A DNA stretch of 64,000 nt. It comes from an uncultured Chitinophagaceae bacterium (GTDB lineage Bacteria; Bacteroidota; Bacteroidia; Chitinophagales; Chitinophagaceae). A model generated the notes under the pieces. It saw nothing but the letters and a program-made list of their open reading frames with translations, was not told where the DNA came from and made no database searches. The position numbers were made by a program, and so were the translations under genes. Of this stretch, positions 25,616 to 34,931 are shown piece by piece. Position 1 is the first letter of the stretch, and every line of letters begins with the position of its first letter. The stretch covers positions 248,001 to 312,000 of the forward strand of contig CALCII010000011.1 of assembly GCA_937907395.1 (NCBI GenBank), read 5' to 3'.

Positions 25616-26803
25616 GTGATCGAAAGAAAAATTGGAATACAAGCCGACGAAAGAGCGGTGCTCGTTGGACTGGTGCACAAGAATCAATCCGAAGTACAAG
25701 TGCAGGAATACCTGGATGAACTGGCTTTCCTGGCTGAGACAGCCGGTGCAAAATCTGTAAAACGGTTTACGCAGAAACTCCCTCATCCCGATAGTAAAAC
25801 CTTTGTAGGAAAAGGAAAGCTTGAAGAAATTAAAAACTATATCACAGGCCGAGATATTCAACTGGTGGTGTTTGACGATGAGCTTACAGGGGCACAAATC
25901 ATGAATATTGAAAAAGTGCTGGGCGTTTATACGATCGACAGAAGTGACCTCATCCTCGACATATTTGCACGCCGTGCGAAAACGGCACAGGCAAAAACAC
26001 AAGTGGAGCTGGCACAGTATCAATATCTGCTACCCAGACTGAAAGGGATGTGGAAGCACCTGGAACGGCAAGGTGGTGGTATTGGAACAAGAGGTCCGGG
26101 TGAAACTGAAATTGAAACCGACCGCCGGATTGTAAAAGATAAAATTTCATTATTACGGAAACGGTTAGCCGAAATTGATAAACAGGCTTTCACCCAACGG
26201 AAAGACAGGGGCGAATTCATTCGTGTGGCACTGGTGGGCTATACCAATGTGGGCAAAAGCACATTGATGACGATGTTGAGCAAGAGTGAAGTGTTTGCCG
26301 AGAATAAATTATTTGCAACACTGGATACCACAACCCGTAAGATAGTAATGGATACCACTCCTTTTTTATTGAGTGATACGGTTGGCTTTATTCGCAAGTT
26401 GCCACATCACCTGGTGGAAAGTTTTAAAAGTACATTGGATGAAGTGCGTGAAAGTGATGTATTGATTCATGTGGTGGATATTTCACATTCACAGTATGAA
26501 GAACAGATGCAGGTGGTGAATAAAACATTACAGGAGATGAACTGTGCGGATAAGCCGGTGCTGACTGTGTTTAATAAAATGGATTTGTACGAGAAAAATC
26601 ATTTCGATGAATGGTTGGAAGACGGGGTGAAGGAAATGATTTTACGTGAACTGAAAGAGCGCTGGCAGGAAAACACACAGGGGCATTGTGTTTTTATATC
26701 TGCAGTGGAGCGGAGGAACATAGATGAACTGCGTGACCGTATCCTCGACCAGGTAAAAGAAATGTACCAGGTGAGGTATCCTTATAAAACGAATTTTTAT
26801 TAG
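25616..26803 (+). CDS. hflX: GTPase HflX
   Basis: 395 residues from a GTG start. HflX is a ribosome-associated GTPase that splits stalled ribosomes. The N-terminal HflX domain includes SKTFVGKGKLEE and VVFDDELTGAQIMNIEK, a family signature; QGGGIGTRGPGETEIE is the linker helix motif. The G domain has VALVGYTNVGKSTLM (G1), DTVGFIRKLPHHLVESFKSTL (G3) and FNKMD (G4). A Rieske protein gene follows 2 bases after its stop. Confidence 0.95.
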   Translation: MIERKIGIQADERAVLVGLVHKNQSEVQVQEYLDELAFLAETAGAKSVKRFTQKLPHPDSKTFVGKGKLEEIKNYITGRDIQLVVFDDELTGAQIMNIEKVLGVYTIDRSDLILDIFARRAKTAQAKTQVELAQYQYLLPRLKGMWKHLERQGGGIGTRGPGETEIETDRRIVKDKISLLRKRLAEIDKQAFTQRKDRGEFIRVALVGYTNVGKSTLMTMLSKSEVFAENKLFATLDTTTRKIVMDTTPFLLSDTVGFIRKLPHHLVESFKSTLDEVRESDVLIHVVDISHSQYEEQMQVVNKTLQEMNCADKPVLTVFNKMDLYEKNHFDEWLEDGVKEMILRELKERWQENTQGHCVFISAVERRNIDELRDRILDQVKEMYQVRYPYKTNFY

Positions 26804-26805
26804 CA

Positions 26806-27165
26806 GTGAGCGGAGCCGACTATAAATGGTATAAAGTAGCCGAACATCCGGACGAAATTGACTGGTCTGCTTCCGGACTGGCAGAGATACAGGTAAATGG
26901 TAAAATGGTTTGTGTGGCCCGGGTTGGGGATGCGTTGTTTGGTTGTGCTCATAAATGCCCACATGCCGGCGGCCATATTGCCGATGGATATATAGATGCG
27001 TTGGGAAATGTTGTTTGTCCGCTCCACCGGTACAAATTCAATCTGCAAAACGGCCGTAATGTAAGCGGCGAGGGGTATTACCTCAAAACCTACCCGGTGG
27101 AAATAAGGACGGATGGGGTGTATGTGGGAATGCAGGCGGGTGGAATTTTTGGATTTTTCGGATAA
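26806..27165 (+). CDS. Rieske 2Fe-2S ferredoxin-like protein
   Basis: 119 residues from a GTG start, 2 bases after hflX. The cluster ligands C47/H49 (CAH) and C71/H74 (CPLH) give the CxH...CxxH Rieske pattern with usual spacing; GGHIADGYIDALGNVVCPLHRYKF is the typical frame (residues 55-78). There is no signal peptide or membrane helix, so it is a soluble ferredoxin of the kind serving oxygenases or nitrite reductases. No partner enzyme is adjacent. Coupling to hflX is probably only transcriptional. Confidence 0.9.
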   Translation: MSGADYKWYKVAEHPDEIDWSASGLAEIQVNGKMVCVARVGDALFGCAHKCPHAGGHIADGYIDALGNVVCPLHRYKFNLQNGRNVSGEGYYLKTYPVEIRTDGVYVGMQAGGIFGFFG

Positions 27166-27181
27166 AAAAGTTGTTATGGAT

Positions 27182-27212
27182 TGGGGACAAAATGTGAAAT
27201 CCCCTATTTTTG
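27182..27212 (+). promoter_or_regulatory. Probable promoter of the tRNA-Asn locus
   Basis: TATTTTTG (27205-27212) matches TAnnTTTG; a TTGG near 27181 could serve as a weak -33. The predicted start near 27217 lies just before the broken tRNA copy at 27233, and the intact tRNA follows 126 bases later. The promoter seems to have served the first copy originally. Confidence 0.45.
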
Positions 27213-27232
27213 CAGCCCGTTAGTAATAACAT

Positions 27233-27298
27233 TCCTCCTTAGTCAAGACGCAGCGAAGCTGGTCTTGATGCAGACCGGAAGCGTCTGCACTCAGTTGG
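27233..27298 (+). pseudogene. tRNA-Asn 5' fragment split by a palindromic element
   Basis: TCCTCCTTAG (27233-27242) and CTCAGTTGG (27290-27298) join to give exactly the first 19 bases of the intact tRNA-Asn at 27343. Between them lies a 47-base double hairpin. The break falls at the D arm. After CTCAGTTGG the sequence departs from the tRNA, so this is a 5' fragment only. Confidence 0.88.
27243..27289 (+). mobile_element. Palindromic hairpin element inside the tRNA-Asn fragment
   Basis: Two hairpins: TCAAGAC/GTCTTGA enclosing GCAGCGAAGCTG, then TGCAGAC/GTCTGCA enclosing CGGAAGC. The second has the same GAC-CNNAAGC-GTC design as the elements at 24437 and 24545 although stem bases differ, which indicates compensated stems in one family. 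Confidence 0.75.
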
Positions 27299-27342
27299 AA
27301 GGAAATCGTTGATTCAGGCAACGTTAAAAAGCTGGAACATAT

Positions 27343-27416
27343 TCCTCCTTAGCTCAGTTGGTTAGAGCATCTGACTGTTAATCAGAGGGTCTCAGGTTCA
27401 AGTCCTGAAGGGGGAG
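27343..27416 (+). tRNA. tRNA-Asn (GTT)
   Basis: 74 bases: acceptor TCCTCCT pairs with AGGGGGA (one T-G pair), discriminator G as usual for Asn. D arm GCTC/GAGC, anticodon stem TCTGA/TCAGA with loop CTGTTAA (anticodon GTT), T arm TCAGG-TTCAAGT-CCTGA. No CCA is encoded. A terminator follows 9 bases later. Confidence 0.95.
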
Positions 27417-27425
27417 CTGAAAATC

Positions 27426-27464
27426 AAGCAGTTATGAATAAAATCATAGCTGCTTTTTTCTTTT
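27426..27464 (+). terminator. Terminator of tRNA-Asn
   Basis: AGCAGTTATG and CATAGCTGCT form a 10-bp stem with one G-T pair around AATAAAAT, followed by TTTTTCTTTT. Confidence 0.85.
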
Positions 27465-27768
27465 AAACCATAGGGCTATACGAATTGGCATGTTCAATTG
27501 TGAGTATTAGATTTTGTTTCATTAAAACATAACCTAATGGTCATACCGTTTTTTTCATTTAGAATCCAGGCTCTTCCTATAAAAGCATACTCAGAGAACA
27601 ACCCGGTTACTTGAGAATAATTCATAAATCAGTGAATCGTAAAAAATCGAAAAGGCCTTTCTTATGATTCGTAATCTTATACACACAAAAGACCAGATAT
27701 CTGTTGTTTTTCAACGCTTAGACTGATTAACTTTATAAGAAAAGTAACACAGAACGATACAATAGTAA
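27465..27768 (+). other. Intergenic region before the restriction operon
   Basis: About 300 AT-rich bases with no gene and no clear promoter box. It marks the left border of an A-rich defence region that begins directly after tRNA-Asn. Confidence 0.4.
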
Positions 27769-30729
27769 ATGATCAAAGAACAACAAATAGAAGATAGCTT
27801 AATAGCTAAGTTGACTGACCTGAAATACAGCTACAGATCTGATATAAGAGATAGAGAGTCTCTTGAAAAGAATTTCCGTGAGAAGTTTCAGGTGCTCAAC
27901 AGAGTAAACCTGACGGACGCTGAATTTGCCAGACTGCGTGACGAGATTGTCAATTCGGACGTTTTTGCATCTTCAAAACGACTAAGAGAAATCAACACCT
28001 TTACCCGTGAGGACGGAACGCCTTTGCATTACACGTTGGTAAACATCAAAGATTGGTGTAAAAATGAATTTGAAGTCATCAATCAATTACGTATCAACAC
28101 AAGCAACAGCCATCACCGCTACGATGTGATTTTGCTGATAAATGGAATTCCCATTGTGCAAATTGAACTGAAGAGTCTGGAGGTTAGCCCACGAAAAGCC
28201 ATGCAGCAAATTGTTGACTACAAAAGCGATCCTGGAAACGGTTACACTAATTCACTGCTTTGCTTTATGCAGTTGTTTATTGTGAGCAACCGTTCTAACA
28301 CTTACTATTTTGCAAATAATAACCTAGCTCATTTCAGCTTTAATGCTGACGAGCAATTTTTGCCCGTTTATCAATTTGCCAGTGAGGACAATAAAAAAAT
28401 CACACACATAGACGACTTTTCAGAAAAGTTTTTGAGCAAATGCACACTGAGCCAAATGATAAGCAAATACATGGTATTGGTGGCAAGCGAACAAAAGTTG
28501 TTGGTGATGCGACCTTATCAGATTTATGCAGTTAAGGCCATTGTTAATTCTATCCAAGAACACAAAGGCAACGGCTACATTTGGCATACCACAGGTAGCG
28601 GTAAAACGCTGACATCTTTCAAAACATCTACCCTGCTCAAAGACAATCCGAATATTGAAAAATGTTTGTTTGTGGTTGACCGAAAAGACTTGGACAGACA
28701 AACCCGTGAGGAGTTCAACAAGTTTCAGGAAGGTTGCGTGGAGGAAAACACCAATACCGAAACATTGGTCAGACGAATGCTTTCGGAAGATTACGCTAAC
28801 AAAGTAATTGTAACCACCATTCAAAAATTGGGTTTGGCTTTAGACCCGAATAACAAAAACAACTATAAAGAACGTTTACAACCGTTAAGCGATAAACGCA
28901 TCGTTTTCATTTTTGACGAGTGCCACCGTTCACAGTTTGGCGAAAATCATAAAGCTATTAAAGAGTTTTTCCCGAAGGCACAGCTTTTCGGATTTACAGG
29001 AACACCCATTTTTGACGATAATGCAACCTACAAGCAAATTGACGGAACAGTTGGCTCTTATGTAACCACCAAAGACATTTTCCAAAATCCTTTACACAAC
29101 TACACCATAACTCATGCAATAGAAGATAGAAACGTATTGCGTTTTCATATTGACTATTTCAAGCCTGAAAAAAATGTAACCGTTGGAAGCACTGACCATA
29201 AAAAAGCGGTTGCAAACGCCATTCTGAAAAAACATGATGCTGCCACTCACAGCAAACGTTTCAATGCTTTGTTGGCAACGGCTTCTATCAATGATGCTAT
29301 TGAATATTACGAACTATTCAAAGACATTCAGGCAAGCAAAGCCAAAGAAGATGAAAACTTCATTTCTTTAAATATTGCTTGTGTATTTTCTCCGCCTGCC
29401 GAAGGGAATAAGGATGTTCAACAATTGCAGGAAGATTTACAACAAGAAAAAGCCGACAACAAAGTTGAACCTGAAGAGAAGAAAAAAGCATTGGAAGCCA
29501 TTATCAGCGATTACAACAAACAATATGGCTCCAACCATAAAATAACGGAGTTTGACTTGTATTACCAAGATGTTCAGCAACGTATAAAATTTCAGAAGTT
29601 CAGCAATGCCGACTATCCGCACAAGAACAAAATTGATTTGGTAATAGTGGTGGATATGTTGCTTACTGGCTTTGATAGTAAATACCTGAACACGTTGTAT
29701 GTTGACAAGAACTTAAAATTCCACGGATTGATTCAGGCTTTCAGCCGAACCAACCGAATTTTGAATGATACCAAACCTTACGGAAACATTTTAGATTTCA
29801 GGCAACAACAAGCCGAAGTTGACAGAGCCATTGCCCTATTCAGCGGAGAAGATACAGGACGAGCAAAAGAAATTTGGTTGGTTGACCCTGCTCCGAAGGT
29901 GATTGAGAAATATCAAGAGGCAGTGAAGGCAATGGAAAAGTGGATGGAAGACAAAAACATGGTAGCAGAACCGCAAGAGGTTTACAACATCAAAGGCGAT
30001 GCTGCCCGAGTGGAGTTTATCAATCGCTTTAAAGAAGTGCAACGTCTGAAAACACAGCTTGACCAATATACCGACTTAAACGAAGAACAGAAAGCAAAAA
30101 TTGACGAGCTAATGCCCGAAGAGCAATTGCGTTCGTTCCGAAGTTCGTATTTGGAAATTGCCAAGCAACTCAAAGAAATTCAGCAAAAAGAGGGCGACAA
30201 AGCCCCTGAAAACATTCAGCAATTAGATTTTGAATTTGTATTGTTTGCTTCTTCGGTGGTGGATTATGATTACATCATGAACCTGATTGCCAAATACACA
30301 CAAGGCACACCGAAAAAGCAGAAAATGACCCGTGACCAACTCATTGGTGTGTTGAGCAGCAGTGCCAACTTAATGGAAGAAAGGGAAGATATTATTGACT
30401 ACATCAAAACACTGGAAGTTGGTAAGGCACTAAACGAGTATGAAATAAAAGACGGCTATCAAAACTTCAAGGAAGCAAAAATTGCCAAACGATTAGCGGA
30501 AATAGCAAACAATAATGGCTTGGAGGTTTCGGCATTGCAGCAATTTACAGATGCCATAATTAGCCGAATGATTTTTGATGCCGACAAACTAAGCGAACTC
30601 TTTGCACTTTTAGACTTAGGTTGGAAAGAACGCACCAAAAGAGAATTGGCGTTGATGAACGAATTGACAGACATTTTAAAAAAGAAAGCCGAAGGGCGAG
30701 AAATATCAGGATTGAAAGCGTATGAGTAA
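27769..30729 (+). CDS. hsdR: Type I restriction endonuclease subunit R
   Basis: 986 residues. HsdR is the translocase and nuclease of a type I restriction complex. The PD-(D/E)XK nuclease core is D119 with E133-L-K135 (YDVIL...QIELK). The SF2 motor has Walker A TTGSGKT near 274-280, DECH at 383-386, and FTGTP for motif III. Motif VI-like QAFSRTNR follows, then a helical C-terminal domain. hsdS overlaps its last 8 bases. Order R-S-prrC-M is unusual; in most operons M and S are adjacent. Codon use is more A-rich than in flanking genes, consistent with horizontal transfer. Confidence 0.95.
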   Translation: MIKEQQIEDSLIAKLTDLKYSYRSDIRDRESLEKNFREKFQVLNRVNLTDAEFARLRDEIVNSDVFASSKRLREINTFTREDGTPLHYTLVNIKDWCKNEFEVINQLRINTSNSHHRYDVILLINGIPIVQIELKSLEVSPRKAMQQIVDYKSDPGNGYTNSLLCFMQLFIVSNRSNTYYFANNNLAHFSFNADEQFLPVYQFASEDNKKITHIDDFSEKFLSKCTLSQMISKYMVLVASEQKLLVMRPYQIYAVKAIVNSIQEHKGNGYIWHTTGSGKTLTSFKTSTLLKDNPNIEKCLFVVDRKDLDRQTREEFNKFQEGCVEENTNTETLVRRMLSEDYANKVIVTTIQKLGLALDPNNKNNYKERLQPLSDKRIVFIFDECHRSQFGENHKAIKEFFPKAQLFGFTGTPIFDDNATYKQIDGTVGSYVTTKDIFQNPLHNYTITHAIEDRNVLRFHIDYFKPEKNVTVGSTDHKKAVANAILKKHDAATHSKRFNALLATASINDAIEYYELFKDIQASKAKEDENFISLNIACVFSPPAEGNKDVQQLQEDLQQEKADNKVEPEEKKKALEAIISDYNKQYGSNHKITEFDLYYQDVQQRIKFQKFSNADYPHKNKIDLVIVVDMLLTGFDSKYLNTLYVDKNLKFHGLIQAFSRTNRILNDTKPYGNILDFRQQQAEVDRAIALFSGEDTGRAKEIWLVDPAPKVIEKYQEAVKAMEKWMEDKNMVAEPQEVYNIKGDAARVEFINRFKEVQRLKTQLDQYTDLNEEQKAKIDELMPEEQLRSFRSSYLEIAKQLKEIQQKEGDKAPENIQQLDFEFVLFASSVVDYDYIMNLIAKYTQGTPKKQKMTRDQLIGVLSSSANLMEEREDIIDYIKTLEVGKALNEYEIKDGYQNFKEAKIAKRLAEIANNNGLEVSALQQFTDAIISRMIFDADKLSELFALLDLGWKERTKRELALMNELTDILKKKAEGREISGLKAYE

Positions 30730-31954
30730 GAATAACGAAAATAAATTGATACCGAAGTTACGCTTTTCTGAATTTGAAAATGATGGAGAGTGGAAGGAAG
30801 GGCAGCTGATAGACATTTGCGAAATCAATCCTAAAGTTTCTCGGTTGCCTGATGAGTTTGTTTATATAGATTTAGAATCAGTTGATAAAGGCAAACTACT
30901 ACAAAAGAAAATCATCAACTTAGAAGATGCTCCAAGTCGAGCACAACGACTTTTATCAGATAAAGATGTTATTTACCAAACGGTTCGCCCATACCAAAGA
31001 AATAACTACCACTTTAATAAAAATGATAGTTTTGATTATGTTGCTTCCACTGGTTACGCCCAACTAAGAGCATATAAATCTAGCAGTTTTTTATATCAAT
31101 TATTACACACAGACCATTTTGTTTCTAAAGTTATAAAGAAATGTTCAGGCTCTAATTATCCAGCAATTAATTCTACAGATTTATCACAAATCCAAATAGA
31201 ATTTCCAGATAATCCAACCGAACAACAAAAAATCGCTGCTTGTCTTTCGTCCTTAGATGAAGTCATTACAGCCGAGAGCCAAAAGCTGGAGCTGCTGAAA
31301 GACCACAAAAAGGCCTTACTGCAAAACCTGTTGCCGCAAGTAGGCGAAACCGTTCCTAAATTTCGGTTTAAGGAGTTTGAGGATAGTGGGGAGTGGGTGG
31401 AGAAGAAGTTGGGGGAGGTGGCTGATTTTATAAATGGAAGAGCCTACAAACAACAGGAACTTCTATCAGAGGGGAGATATAGAGTTTTAAGGGTTGGGAA
31501 TTTCTTTACTAACAACGAATGGTATTATTCGGATTTGGAACTTGATGAAGATAAATACTGTGACAATGGCGATTTACTTTATGCTTGGTCGGCTTCATTT
31601 GGTCCAAGAATTTGGATTGGTGAAAAAGTTATTTATCACTATCACATTTGGAAAGTAAAAAACAAAACTGGAGTAAATAAAAAGTTCCTTTTCAATCTAC
31701 TTGACTTTGAAACTGAGCGAATGAAATCTCAAATGGCAAATGGATTCGCATTGCTTCATATAACTAAAGGCACAATTGAAAACTGGAAAAGTCATATACC
31801 GGTGTCAGAAATAGAACAAGCGAAAATTGCTGATACACTTTCATCCGTTGATGATTTGATAAACGCACAAATTGAAAAAGTAGAAGCATTGCAATTATAT
31901 AAGAAAGGCTTATTACAAGGGTTGTTTCCAAATGTAAATGAAGTAACAGTATGA
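30722..31954 (+). CDS. hsdS: Type I restriction specificity subunit S
   Basis: 410 residues. HsdS recognises the target DNA and contacts HsdM. Two half-repeats are plain: IPKLRFSEFENDGEWKEG (near residue 10) and VPKFRFKEFEDSGEWVEKKL (near residue 213) each open a target-recognition domain. Each domain ends in a helical conserved region (NPTEQQKIAACLSSLDEVI and EIEQAKIADTLSSVDDLI). The two recognition domains differ in sequence, as expected for a bipartite target. It overlaps hsdR by 8 bases and prrC by 4. Confidence 0.95.
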   Translation: MSKNNENKLIPKLRFSEFENDGEWKEGQLIDICEINPKVSRLPDEFVYIDLESVDKGKLLQKKIINLEDAPSRAQRLLSDKDVIYQTVRPYQRNNYHFNKNDSFDYVASTGYAQLRAYKSSSFLYQLLHTDHFVSKVIKKCSGSNYPAINSTDLSQIQIEFPDNPTEQQKIAACLSSLDEVITAESQKLELLKDHKKALLQNLLPQVGETVPKFRFKEFEDSGEWVEKKLGEVADFINGRAYKQQELLSEGRYRVLRVGNFFTNNEWYYSDLELDEDKYCDNGDLLYAWSASFGPRIWIGEKVIYHYHIWKVKNKTGVNKKFLFNLLDFETERMKSQMANGFALLHITKGTIENWKSHIPVSEIEQAKIADTLSSVDDLINAQIEKVEALQLYKKGLLQGLFPNVNEVTV

Positions 31955-33090
31955 GCGAACCAATAAAATTTACAAACCTTACAGATATTGCCACACACTT
32001 TCGTAAGGATTTGACAGGCGATAATACAAAGCTGAAAGACTTGGTTCTGTTATTTGCCCATAATGGGACGGGAAAAACACGCCTTTCAATGGAGTTTAAA
32101 GAAGCAGGAAAAGAATACAATGAGGAGAGAGAAGTAACTAAAAGAGATACGCTTTACTTTAATGCCTTTACAGAAGATTTATTTTCATGGCATAACGACC
32201 TTGTAAATGATAGAGAGCGATATTTAAAGTTAAACACAGATTCAGCATTTTTTGATGGTTTACGGGAATTGGAGTTAGATGCTAAGATTAAATCCTTTTT
32301 TCAGAACTATGTGGATTTGAAATTCAACATTGACTATGAAAATGCAACAGTCAGATTTTCAAGAAGCGTAATAATTGAAGGAGCAGAACAAACTATTGAG
32401 AATATTAAAATTTCAAGAGGAGAAGAAACACTTTTTATTTGGTGCTTTTTCTTGGCAATTTGTCAGTTGGTAATTGATAAAGACCCTGCTTACAACTGGG
32501 CGAAATACATTTATATTGACGACCCGATTTCATCATTAGACGAAAACAATGCCATTGCCATTGCTTGCGATTTAGCCAACCTTCTTACCACAGAGGGCAG
32601 CGAAATAAAAACAGTAATTTCAACGCATCACAGCTTATTTTTCAATGTATTGTTCAACGAATTTGGCAGAAAGGTAAAAAACAAACGATATTTCCTGCAC
32701 TACAAAGAGCCAAACGATTATGCTTTGCAAGATACAGGCGACACACCATTCTTTCACCACATCGCAACAATAAGTGAACTCAAAAAGGTTGTAGAATCAG
32801 ATAAGATCTTCACTTATCATTTCAATGCTTTACGAAGCATCCTTGAAAAGACCGCCAGTTTTTTCGGGTATGACAAAATTGATAAATGTATTCATGGCTT
32901 AGAAGATGAAGTTCTTTTTGAAAGGGCTTTGCAATTATTCAGTCATGGCAAATACTCAATTTTTGACCCGCAGGAAATGATTGGCGACAACAAAGACTTA
33001 TTCAAAAGAATTTTTAATGGGTTCCTTGCAAAGTATGAATTCCATTTTCCAGTAATATTTAATGAACCAACTCCAGCAGCAACAGCATGA
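31951..33090 (+). CDS. prrC: PrrC-type anticodon nuclease
   Basis: 379 residues (E. coli PrrC has 396). PrrC cuts tRNA-Lys in the anticodon loop when phage proteins disable the companion restriction enzyme. The N-terminal ABC-type ATPase shows Walker A HNGTGKT (37-43), NAFTEDLFSWHNDL, signature SRGEE (155-159), Walker B YIDDPISSLDENN (188-200) and H-switch STHHS. The C-terminal nuclease domain has YHFNALRSILEKTASFFGY: R295 and E299 are spaced like R320/E324 of PrrC, and H332 (FSHGKY) matches H356 in position. It overlaps hsdS and hsdM by 4 bases each. Cutting a tRNA other than Lys cannot be excluded. Confidence 0.88.
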   Translation: MSEPIKFTNLTDIATHFRKDLTGDNTKLKDLVLLFAHNGTGKTRLSMEFKEAGKEYNEEREVTKRDTLYFNAFTEDLFSWHNDLVNDRERYLKLNTDSAFFDGLRELELDAKIKSFFQNYVDLKFNIDYENATVRFSRSVIIEGAEQTIENIKISRGEETLFIWCFFLAICQLVIDKDPAYNWAKYIYIDDPISSLDENNAIAIACDLANLLTTEGSEIKTVISTHHSLFFNVLFNEFGRKVKNKRYFLHYKEPNDYALQDTGDTPFFHHIATISELKKVVESDKIFTYHFNALRSILEKTASFFGYDKIDKCIHGLEDEVLFERALQLFSHGKYSIFDPQEMIGDNKDLFKRIFNGFLAKYEFHFPVIFNEPTPAATA

Positions 33091-34799
33091 CAGAAAATAA
33101 TCAAACACAATTAGGCAATACACTTTGGAAAATCGCAGACGAACTGCGTGGAGCAATGAATGCAGACCAGTTTCGTGATTATATGCTTTCATTTTTGTTC
33201 TTACGTTATCTAAGCGACAACTACGAAGCAGCAGCTAAAAAAGAATTGGGTAAAGACTATCCAACTGACAATCTTTTTATTACTGTTAAGAAAGATGCTT
33301 TAGAGATTGAGATTGAGAAGAAGTTTCGTGCCAATCAGGGAAACAAGGACATGGTGATTGATAAGACTAAAAACATTCCGGTCTCACCGCTTAGAAAGTG
33401 GTATCATGAAAATCCTGATGACATAAAAGAGTTTGAAAAACAAATGCGAAGAAAGGTTCACTATGTAATTGAACCAGAATTTTTATGGGAGAATATTGCA
33501 GATTTAGCAAGAACACAGAGCAAAGAATTACTTAGCACATTACAAGACGGTTTTAAATACATAGAAAACGAATCTTTTGAAAGCACTTTTCAAGGTTTGT
33601 TTTCCGAAATCAATTTAGATTCCGATAAACTCGGTAAGAACTACGAAGAACGAAACAAGAAACTCTGCAACATTATTCAAACCATTGCAGAAGGCATCAA
33701 AGCATTCGATAAAGGAGATAGCGTTGACTACTTGGGCGATGCTTACGAATTTTTGATTGGCAAATTTGCCGCAGGTTCAGGCCAAAAAGCAGGTGAATTT
33801 TATACCCCGCAACGCATTTCCGATATTCTTTCTGGCATTGTAACGCTTGACAGCCAGGACCCAAGCAAGGGAGAAAAGAAAAAGATTGAACGAGTGTTGG
33901 ACTTTGCGTGTGGTTCAGGTTCGTTATTGCTCAATGTCCGCAAAAAAATGACAGATGCAGAAGGAACAATCGGAAAAATTTACGGACAAGAAAAGAACAT
34001 CACGACTTACAACTTAGCAAGAATGAATATGCTGTTGCATGGCGTAAAGGACACAGAATTTGTAATTCATCACGGAGATACTTTGCTTAATGATTGGGAA
34101 ATTCTAAATGAAATAAACCCTTCAAAGAAATTAGAATTTGATGCCATAGTAGCAAATCCGCCATTCAGCTACCGCTGGGAACCATCGGAAGCAATGGGCC
34201 AGGATTTCCGTTTCAAAAGTTACGGACTTGCGCCAAAGTCAGCAGCTGACTTTGCTTTTCTGTTACACGGTTTTCACTTTTTGAGCAAAGAAGGAACAAT
34301 GGCAATCATTTTACCTCATGGTGTTTTATTCAGAAGCGGTTCAGAGGAAAAAATCAGAAGAAAACTTTTAGAGGACGGAAACATTGACACAGTTATCGGA
34401 CTACCTGCAAATCTGTTTTTCTCGACAGGTATTCCCGTTTGTATTTTGGTTTTAAAGAAATGCAAAAAGTTTGACGATGTTTTGTTCATCAATGCCGTTG
34501 ACCACTTTGAAAAAGGAAAACGACAAAATAGTTTACTTCCTGAGCACATTGACAAGATTGTCAATACCTACAAAGACCGAAAAGAAGAAATCCGTTACTC
34601 CCGTAGAGTATCAATGGACGAAATCATTAAGAACGAATTCAATTTGAATATTTCAAGGTATGTAAGTACATCGGTAGACGAAGAACTAATTGATTTGAAG
34701 GAGGTAAACAAAAAACTGGTTGATCTTGAAAATGAAATAACTAAAGCCAGAGAAACTCATAATTCATATTTAAAGGAATTGGGGCTGCCACCTATTTGA
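33087..34799 (+). CDS. hsdM: Type I restriction-modification DNA methyltransferase
   Basis: 570 residues. HsdM methylates adenine in the sequence chosen by HsdS. It has an N-terminal helical domain, then the SAM-binding motif LDFACGSGS (271-279) and the catalytic NPPF (357-360), both typical of N6-adenine enzymes; GEFYTPQ near 236 is a further family motif. The ATG overlaps the prrC stop (ATGA). The C-terminus is a coiled-coil-like segment likely to contact HsdS. Confidence 0.96.
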   Translation: MTENNQTQLGNTLWKIADELRGAMNADQFRDYMLSFLFLRYLSDNYEAAAKKELGKDYPTDNLFITVKKDALEIEIEKKFRANQGNKDMVIDKTKNIPVSPLRKWYHENPDDIKEFEKQMRRKVHYVIEPEFLWENIADLARTQSKELLSTLQDGFKYIENESFESTFQGLFSEINLDSDKLGKNYEERNKKLCNIIQTIAEGIKAFDKGDSVDYLGDAYEFLIGKFAAGSGQKAGEFYTPQRISDILSGIVTLDSQDPSKGEKKKIERVLDFACGSGSLLLNVRKKMTDAEGTIGKIYGQEKNITTYNLARMNMLLHGVKDTEFVIHHGDTLLNDWEILNEINPSKKLEFDAIVANPPFSYRWEPSEAMGQDFRFKSYGLAPKSAADFAFLLHGFHFLSKEGTMAIILPHGVLFRSGSEEKIRRKLLEDGNIDTVIGLPANLFFSTGIPVCILVLKKCKKFDDVLFINAVDHFEKGKRQNSLLPEHIDKIVNTYKDRKEEIRYSRRVSMDEIIKNEFNLNISRYVSTSVDEELIDLKEVNKKLVDLENEITKARETHNSYLKELGLPPI

Positions 34800-34931
34800 T
34801 TTTAAGTTGGTCAAAATTAATTGAATGTTATATGAATGAATCATATAATAAAGAGAAGTGCCATTGCCTATCGCAGCAGAGGCAGCAAAACAATTTCAAC
34901 GAAAGGTCGATAAACAATTGAATATTTAGGA
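34800..34931 (+). other. Spacer with a possible coding remnant
   Basis: A frame of 23 residues, beginning at a GTG at 34858 (MPLPIAAEAAKQFQRKVDK...) and stopping at 34927, reads like the tail of a helical protein but has no upstream continuation because of a stop just before it. It may be a decayed gene end or chance. Confidence 0.3.
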
